DNA from: Pseudomonadota bacterium
GTDB lineage: Bacteria; Pseudomonadota; Gammaproteobacteria; Pseudomonadales; Pseudohongiellaceae
DNA length: 64,000 nucleotides
Assembly: GCA_027623555.1 (NCBI GenBank)
Contig: JAQBSZ010000017.1
Location: forward strand, 1 to 64,000
Reading direction: 5' to 3'
Numbering within the stretch: the first letter of the stretch is position 1; the number at the start of each line of letters is the position of its first letter. The position numbers were made by a program, and so were the translations under genes. The notes beneath the pieces are model-generated. The model was not told the DNA's origin. It ran no database searches and saw only the letters and a list, made by a program, of their open reading frames with translations. Of the stretch, positions 61,166 through 64,000 are shown in pieces.

Positions 61166-61409
61166 TTCCCTCTTGTTTCTTTAGTTGAATACTTACAATC
61201 TCTGACCTGGTTTATTCAGCTCACAATCAGCAAGTACCTACAATTGCTTTATGAACGAGGATAAATTCTCCTGCTACTTCGTGGCCGAGCACTATGATTC
61301 GCCAGGGCTTTACTTCGGGTTGGCGATACGCTGTTCAGATAACAGCATTCATAAGCAGTCGAGGTTAGCCAGGACAGATGTTGTAAACTTCATGCACAAA
61401 AATGATTAG

Positions 61410-61781
61410 CTAATTAATATCGGTGGCAAATTTTTTCAATTTTTCCAGCGCTACGATTTCCAACGCGCGTTTATGGGTCCGGGCGAGAAATACTTGCGGT
61501 GCCATATCCTGCTCAAACGCCTCCAACCAGCGAGCGGCGCACAGGCACCAACTGTCGCCAGGGTTGAGCCCGGGAAATCCGAAATCGGGCATAGGTGTTG
61601 TAAGATCATTGCCTCGGAAACGTGAGTACTCCAGGAATTCCTTGGTTATCTTTATACAGACTGTGTGAGAACCCAGATCCTGATCACTGGTGTTGCAGCA
61701 ACCATCGCGGAAAAATCCGGTCACAGGATCGGATCCGCACGGAACCAGTGGTTCATCGAACACGTTCAGTGATTCATCCAT
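61410..61781 (-). CDS. DUF2237 family protein
   Basis: A 123-residue protein with the full DUF2237 signature: NVFDEPLVPCGSDPVTGFFR, DGCCNTSDQDLGSHTVC and SWCLCAARWLEAFEQDMAPQ. Several conserved Cys could bind metal. No function is established for the family. Nearest gene 27 bp upstream on the same strand. Confidence 0.88.
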   Translation of the reverse strand: MDESLNVFDEPLVPCGSDPVTGFFRDGCCNTSDQDLGSHTVCIKITKEFLEYSRFRGNDLTTPMPDFGFPGLNPGDSWCLCAARWLEAFEQDMAPQVFLARTHKRALEIVALEKLKKFATDIN

Positions 61782-61808
61782 ACAGGGGAATACTCTTGTG
61801 TGGTCTTT

Positions 61809-62495
61809 CTAGCGTCTTAATATCATGAACCAGCGACCAATGTTAAGCACATTCGCCAGCGCCGCTGCAAAATAGGTGAGGGCTGCAGCTTTGAGTATTT
61901 TTCTGATGGCAGGAAATTGTTTCTCATTAACATACTCACCATCGATGAGGATTGGTAGAGCCTTGTTGAAACTGGCATCCCATTCTTCCGGCAAAATTAT
62001 CAAGTAGGCAAGCGCACCGGCCAGCTGTAATAACAGGCTCAGTCCGATAACCATGCCCACTGCCCAGGGTGACCGTAGAACGATGCCAATGATTGGAAAG
62101 GAAAACATGATTGCGATGCCAGCTTGATTCAGCATCTGTGCGCGAGGTAGGTAGCGACTACGTAACTCGAATATTTTTTCCTTACGGTGAAACTGGATTG
62201 CATGGCCAACTTCATGAGCAGCTACCGCCACCGCTGTGAGAGATCTGCCGTTGAAGTTGTCAGGACTCAAGCGCACGGCCTGATCTTTGGGATCGAAATG
62301 GTCGCGAAAAGGCTGAGTCTCTTCTACTTTAATGCCATCCAGCTTGAATCGATCTACCAGGTGTTGGGCCAACTCACCCCCGGTGCCAGGCAGGTCAGCA
62401 AGCTCCTGACTGTATTTCGACATGACATGACGCACCCAGAATGACGGACAGTACACCAGTATTGCCAAGACCGCTCCGATGATAAGAATCAACAT
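61809..62495 (-). CDS. Membrane zinc metallopeptidase (YugP-like)
   Basis: A 228-residue membrane protein with the zinc motif H94-E95-x-x-H98 in VAAHEVGHAIQF, flanked by an N-terminal helix (LILIIGAVLAILVYCPSF) and three C-terminal helices. The DHFDPKDQAVRLSPDNFNGR segment is typical of the family once called DUF/YugP neutral zinc metallopeptidase. Substrate unknown; membrane quality control is likely. Confidence 0.88.
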   Translation of the reverse strand: MLILIIGAVLAILVYCPSFWVRHVMSKYSQELADLPGTGGELAQHLVDRFKLDGIKVEETQPFRDHFDPKDQAVRLSPDNFNGRSLTAVAVAAHEVGHAIQFHRKEKIFELRSRYLPRAQMLNQAGIAIMFSFPIIGIVLRSPWAVGMVIGLSLLLQLAGALAYLIILPEEWDASFNKALPILIDGEYVNEKQFPAIRKILKAAALTYFAAALANVLNIGRWFMILRR

Positions 62496-62516
62496 AGTTT
62501 CAGTTTGGATCTGGCG

Positions 62517-63206
62517 CTAGATAACGCGCTTGAATTTGGGAGGGGAAGATCCTGCCCGGTTGCGAGCGGGCGCGCTACCCGGAATCTGAAAGCTCTTTTC
62601 CCGGAACCAGAGATTACAGGCCCACTTCTCGCCTTTCAGAACCGGCATTCCCCCATGCAGCGTGTCCGGATGACGTACCGTGCTGCCTTTATGGCAATTG
62701 TGAAACAGTAGCATCCGACCTTGCTTGGCCCTGACCTCCATATCCAGTTTCGGGAAAGAAGTTCCGCCGCCTTCGACCACATCGTTCAGGTAGAGAAGGC
62801 AGGTAACCATGCGCTGGCCGCCGCGGGTCATGCAGCGTTGACCGCGTTCGGTGGCAGCATCCCAGGCATCGAAATGCGGCGCATATTCCTGGCTTTCGTC
62901 ATAATGAATCACCTGGAATGATTCAGCATTTTCAAGGGGAATGCCGATGACTTCGGCAATCCGCAGCGACAGATCTTCGATCACCTGGTTGTAACCGTGA
63001 GCAATCCAGCAATTACTGCCACTGCGCCCGGCACTCTCGACACCCGATTTCGCAGCACTTACCAGTGCCTGCTTCAGTTTAGGTTTAGCGGCACCGAGAA
63101 GTTGCTCGACTTCAAGCGCTGCAATGAAATCCTCGAATACATAGACAAGGGGATCTTCATTGATCTTGCTGCCGATCTCGTAGAAGTCTCGTAGTTTGAT
63201 TGTCAT
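62517..63206 (-). CDS. 2OG-Fe(II) oxygenase, prolyl 4-hydroxylase type
   Basis: A 229-residue soluble enzyme with the Fe ligands H111-x-D113 (PHFDAWD) and H184 (DTLHGGMPV) and a 2OG-binding basic residue K194 (GEKWACNLWFRE). The core VTCLLYLNDVVEGGGTSFPK is the prolyl-hydroxylase signature. It hydroxylates a protein or peptide side chain; the substrate is unknown. No signal peptide is visible. 21 bp before the metallopeptidase gene. Confidence 0.9.
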   Translation of the reverse strand: MTIKLRDFYEIGSKINEDPLVYVFEDFIAALEVEQLLGAAKPKLKQALVSAAKSGVESAGRSGSNCWIAHGYNQVIEDLSLRIAEVIGIPLENAESFQVIHYDESQEYAPHFDAWDAATERGQRCMTRGGQRMVTCLLYLNDVVEGGGTSFPKLDMEVRAKQGRMLLFHNCHKGSTVRHPDTLHGGMPVLKGEKWACNLWFREKSFQIPGSAPARNRAGSSPPKFKRVI

Positions 63207-63242
63207 AATCAGGCCCGTCGGATGAGTCTACTATTATTATGA

Positions 63243-64000
63243 CTAAAAGTTCTTCAGAGTAGCATAGCGATCTCGATGAAACGCAGCGTCACCAAGAAAC
63301 TGTTGCGCAACCCGTGCGCGCTTGATAAAGAAACCAATATCGAATTCGTCAGTCATCCCGATACCACCATGCATCTGAATGCCTTCGTTGCTTGCCAGGA
63401 AAAAGACTTCTGACAGTTTCGCCTTGGCTATGCTGGCCAGCTCGGCGATTTCATCCCAATTCTTTTCCGGATTATCCAACGCCGATAATGCGGCACGCAC
63501 TACGGATTTACAAAGCTCTATCTCACTGTACATAGTCGCGGCACGATGCTGTAAACCCTGGAATGAGCCTATCAGTACGCCAAACTGTTCACGGTGCTTC
63601 AGGTAATCCATGGTGCGATCGAAGATCTCCTGAATACTGCCGAGCATTTCTGACGCCAGGCCAATACGCGCAATGTCCAGGACCCGGTCCAGACTCGCAA
63701 AACCCTTATCGAGTTCACCCAACAGGGCATCCTCGGCAACCACCACCTTATCCAGAGTGAGCTTGGCTGCATTGCGACTGTCCACCATCCAGGTGCGAGT
63801 GACAGCCAAACCGGCAGCCCCTGCATCCACCAGAAAAACGCTTATTCCTTCCATGCTGTATTTATCACCGCTGGTTCTAGCAACCACGATAAACTTGCTC
63901 GCCACATGACCATCCAGGACAAAGGTCTTGCTTCCGCTCAACTCAAAGCCTTCGCTAATTTTCGTCGCCCGCGTTTCAATGCTGGAGGGCTTATGCAATG
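63243..64000 (-). CDS. Acyl-CoA dehydrogenase, C-terminal part (runs off the window)
   Basis: At least 251 residues to the window edge; the N-terminus lies beyond 64000. It has the middle beta-domain (KTFVLDGHVASKFIVVARTS) and the C-terminal helical domain with REQFGVLIGSFQGLQHRAAT, and MHGGIGMTDEFDIGFFIKRA with the FAD-contacting Gly-rich part. The CHR-type catalytic base is not at the usual Glu in an obvious place in this fragment. It feeds electrons from an acyl-CoA or sterol-side-chain CoA into ETF. Confidence 0.85.
   Translation of the reverse strand, partial: LHKPSSIETRATKISEGFELSGSKTFVLDGHVASKFIVVARTSGDKYSMEGISVFLVDAGAAGLAVTRTWMVDSRNAAKLTLDKVVVAEDALLGELDKGFASLDRVLDIARIGLASEMLGSIQEIFDRTMDYLKHREQFGVLIGSFQGLQHRAATMYSEIELCKSVVRAALSALDNPEKNWDEIAELASIAKAKLSEVFFLASNEGIQMHGGIGMTDEFDIGFFIKRARVAQQFLGDAAFHRDRYATLKNF

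Noticed and set aside
1-64000. CRISPR arrays, tRNA/rRNA genes or prophage modules
   Set aside because: No regularly spaced short repeats, no cloverleaf-like tRNA and no phage structural genes were recognised by eye.

Overview
The window looks like chromosomal DNA of a free-living, probably marine or aquatic, aerobic gammaproteobacterium. The pointers are a gammaproteobacterial type of DUF3301 protein, MATE and MacAB-type exporters, a very large TonB-dependent receptor, many Tat- or Sec-exported enzymes, and lipid or acyl-CoA enzymes. The genus cannot be fixed from sequence alone. No rRNA, tRNA, CRISPR array, prophage or plasmid backbone was seen.

Bases 1-7522 are a mobile-element scar zone. 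Decayed IS91-type transposase pieces (1-1540 and 6600-6824) and an IS1111/IS110-type tail (7075-7203) surround two cargo units. One is a nucleotidyltransferase with a small partner (1592-2288), which may be a toxin-antitoxin-like pair. The other is a potassium unit, trkH - short kdpD-like kinase - kdpE (6185-2601, minus strand), bracketed by an identical 86-bp direct repeat. The IS1111 tail has truncated a DUF547 gene.

Bases 7783-20278 carry a FabH-like ketosynthase, a DUF3301 protein, a MATE exporter, an ECF sigma / anti-sigma / DUF4097 repeat-protein operon, a MacA-MacB type exporter with a Yip1 protein, a 256-bp MITE-like element with 34-bp perfect inverted ends, and a three-gene operon of an SPFH membrane protein, a 59-residue zinc-ribbon protein and a ribbon-helix-helix protein.

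Bases 20623-29797 hold a Tat-exported two-subunit molybdenum hydroxylase, a GabD-type semialdehyde dehydrogenase, an NfeD/SPFH pair and several small conserved proteins. The most striking locus follows at 30375-33557: a thioredoxin-like fusion protein, a UGSC-motif selenoprotein whose Sec codon is an in-frame UGA (32112-32114) followed by a good bacterial SECIS hairpin, and a thiolase, all in one tight operon. A gene caller splits the selenoprotein in two.

Bases 35374-40303 are a complete five-gene branched-chain amino acid/amide-type ABC importer whose second ATPase has Arg in place of the Walker A Lys. An S1/P1 nuclease follows, then a fused anthranilate synthase TrpE-TrpG on the minus strand. 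The latter is preceded by a strong promoter and a short Trp-Trp leader peptide, which suggests transcription attenuation.

Bases 44116-64000 hold a small frameshifted secreted protein, a putative 2OG-Fe(II) oxygenase, a 1136-residue TonB-dependent receptor, a luciferase-like oxidoreductase whose real N-terminus lies upstream of its first ATG, and a same-strand run of exported enzymes (VOC protein, DUF2306, S9 peptidase, TldD, TldE, enolase-superfamily enzyme). A minus-strand run closes the window: repeat-bearing membrane protein, SGNH hydrolase, sulfotransferase, DUF385-like protein, DUF2237, zinc metallopeptidase, prolyl-hydroxylase-like oxygenase and an acyl-CoA dehydrogenase that runs off the edge.
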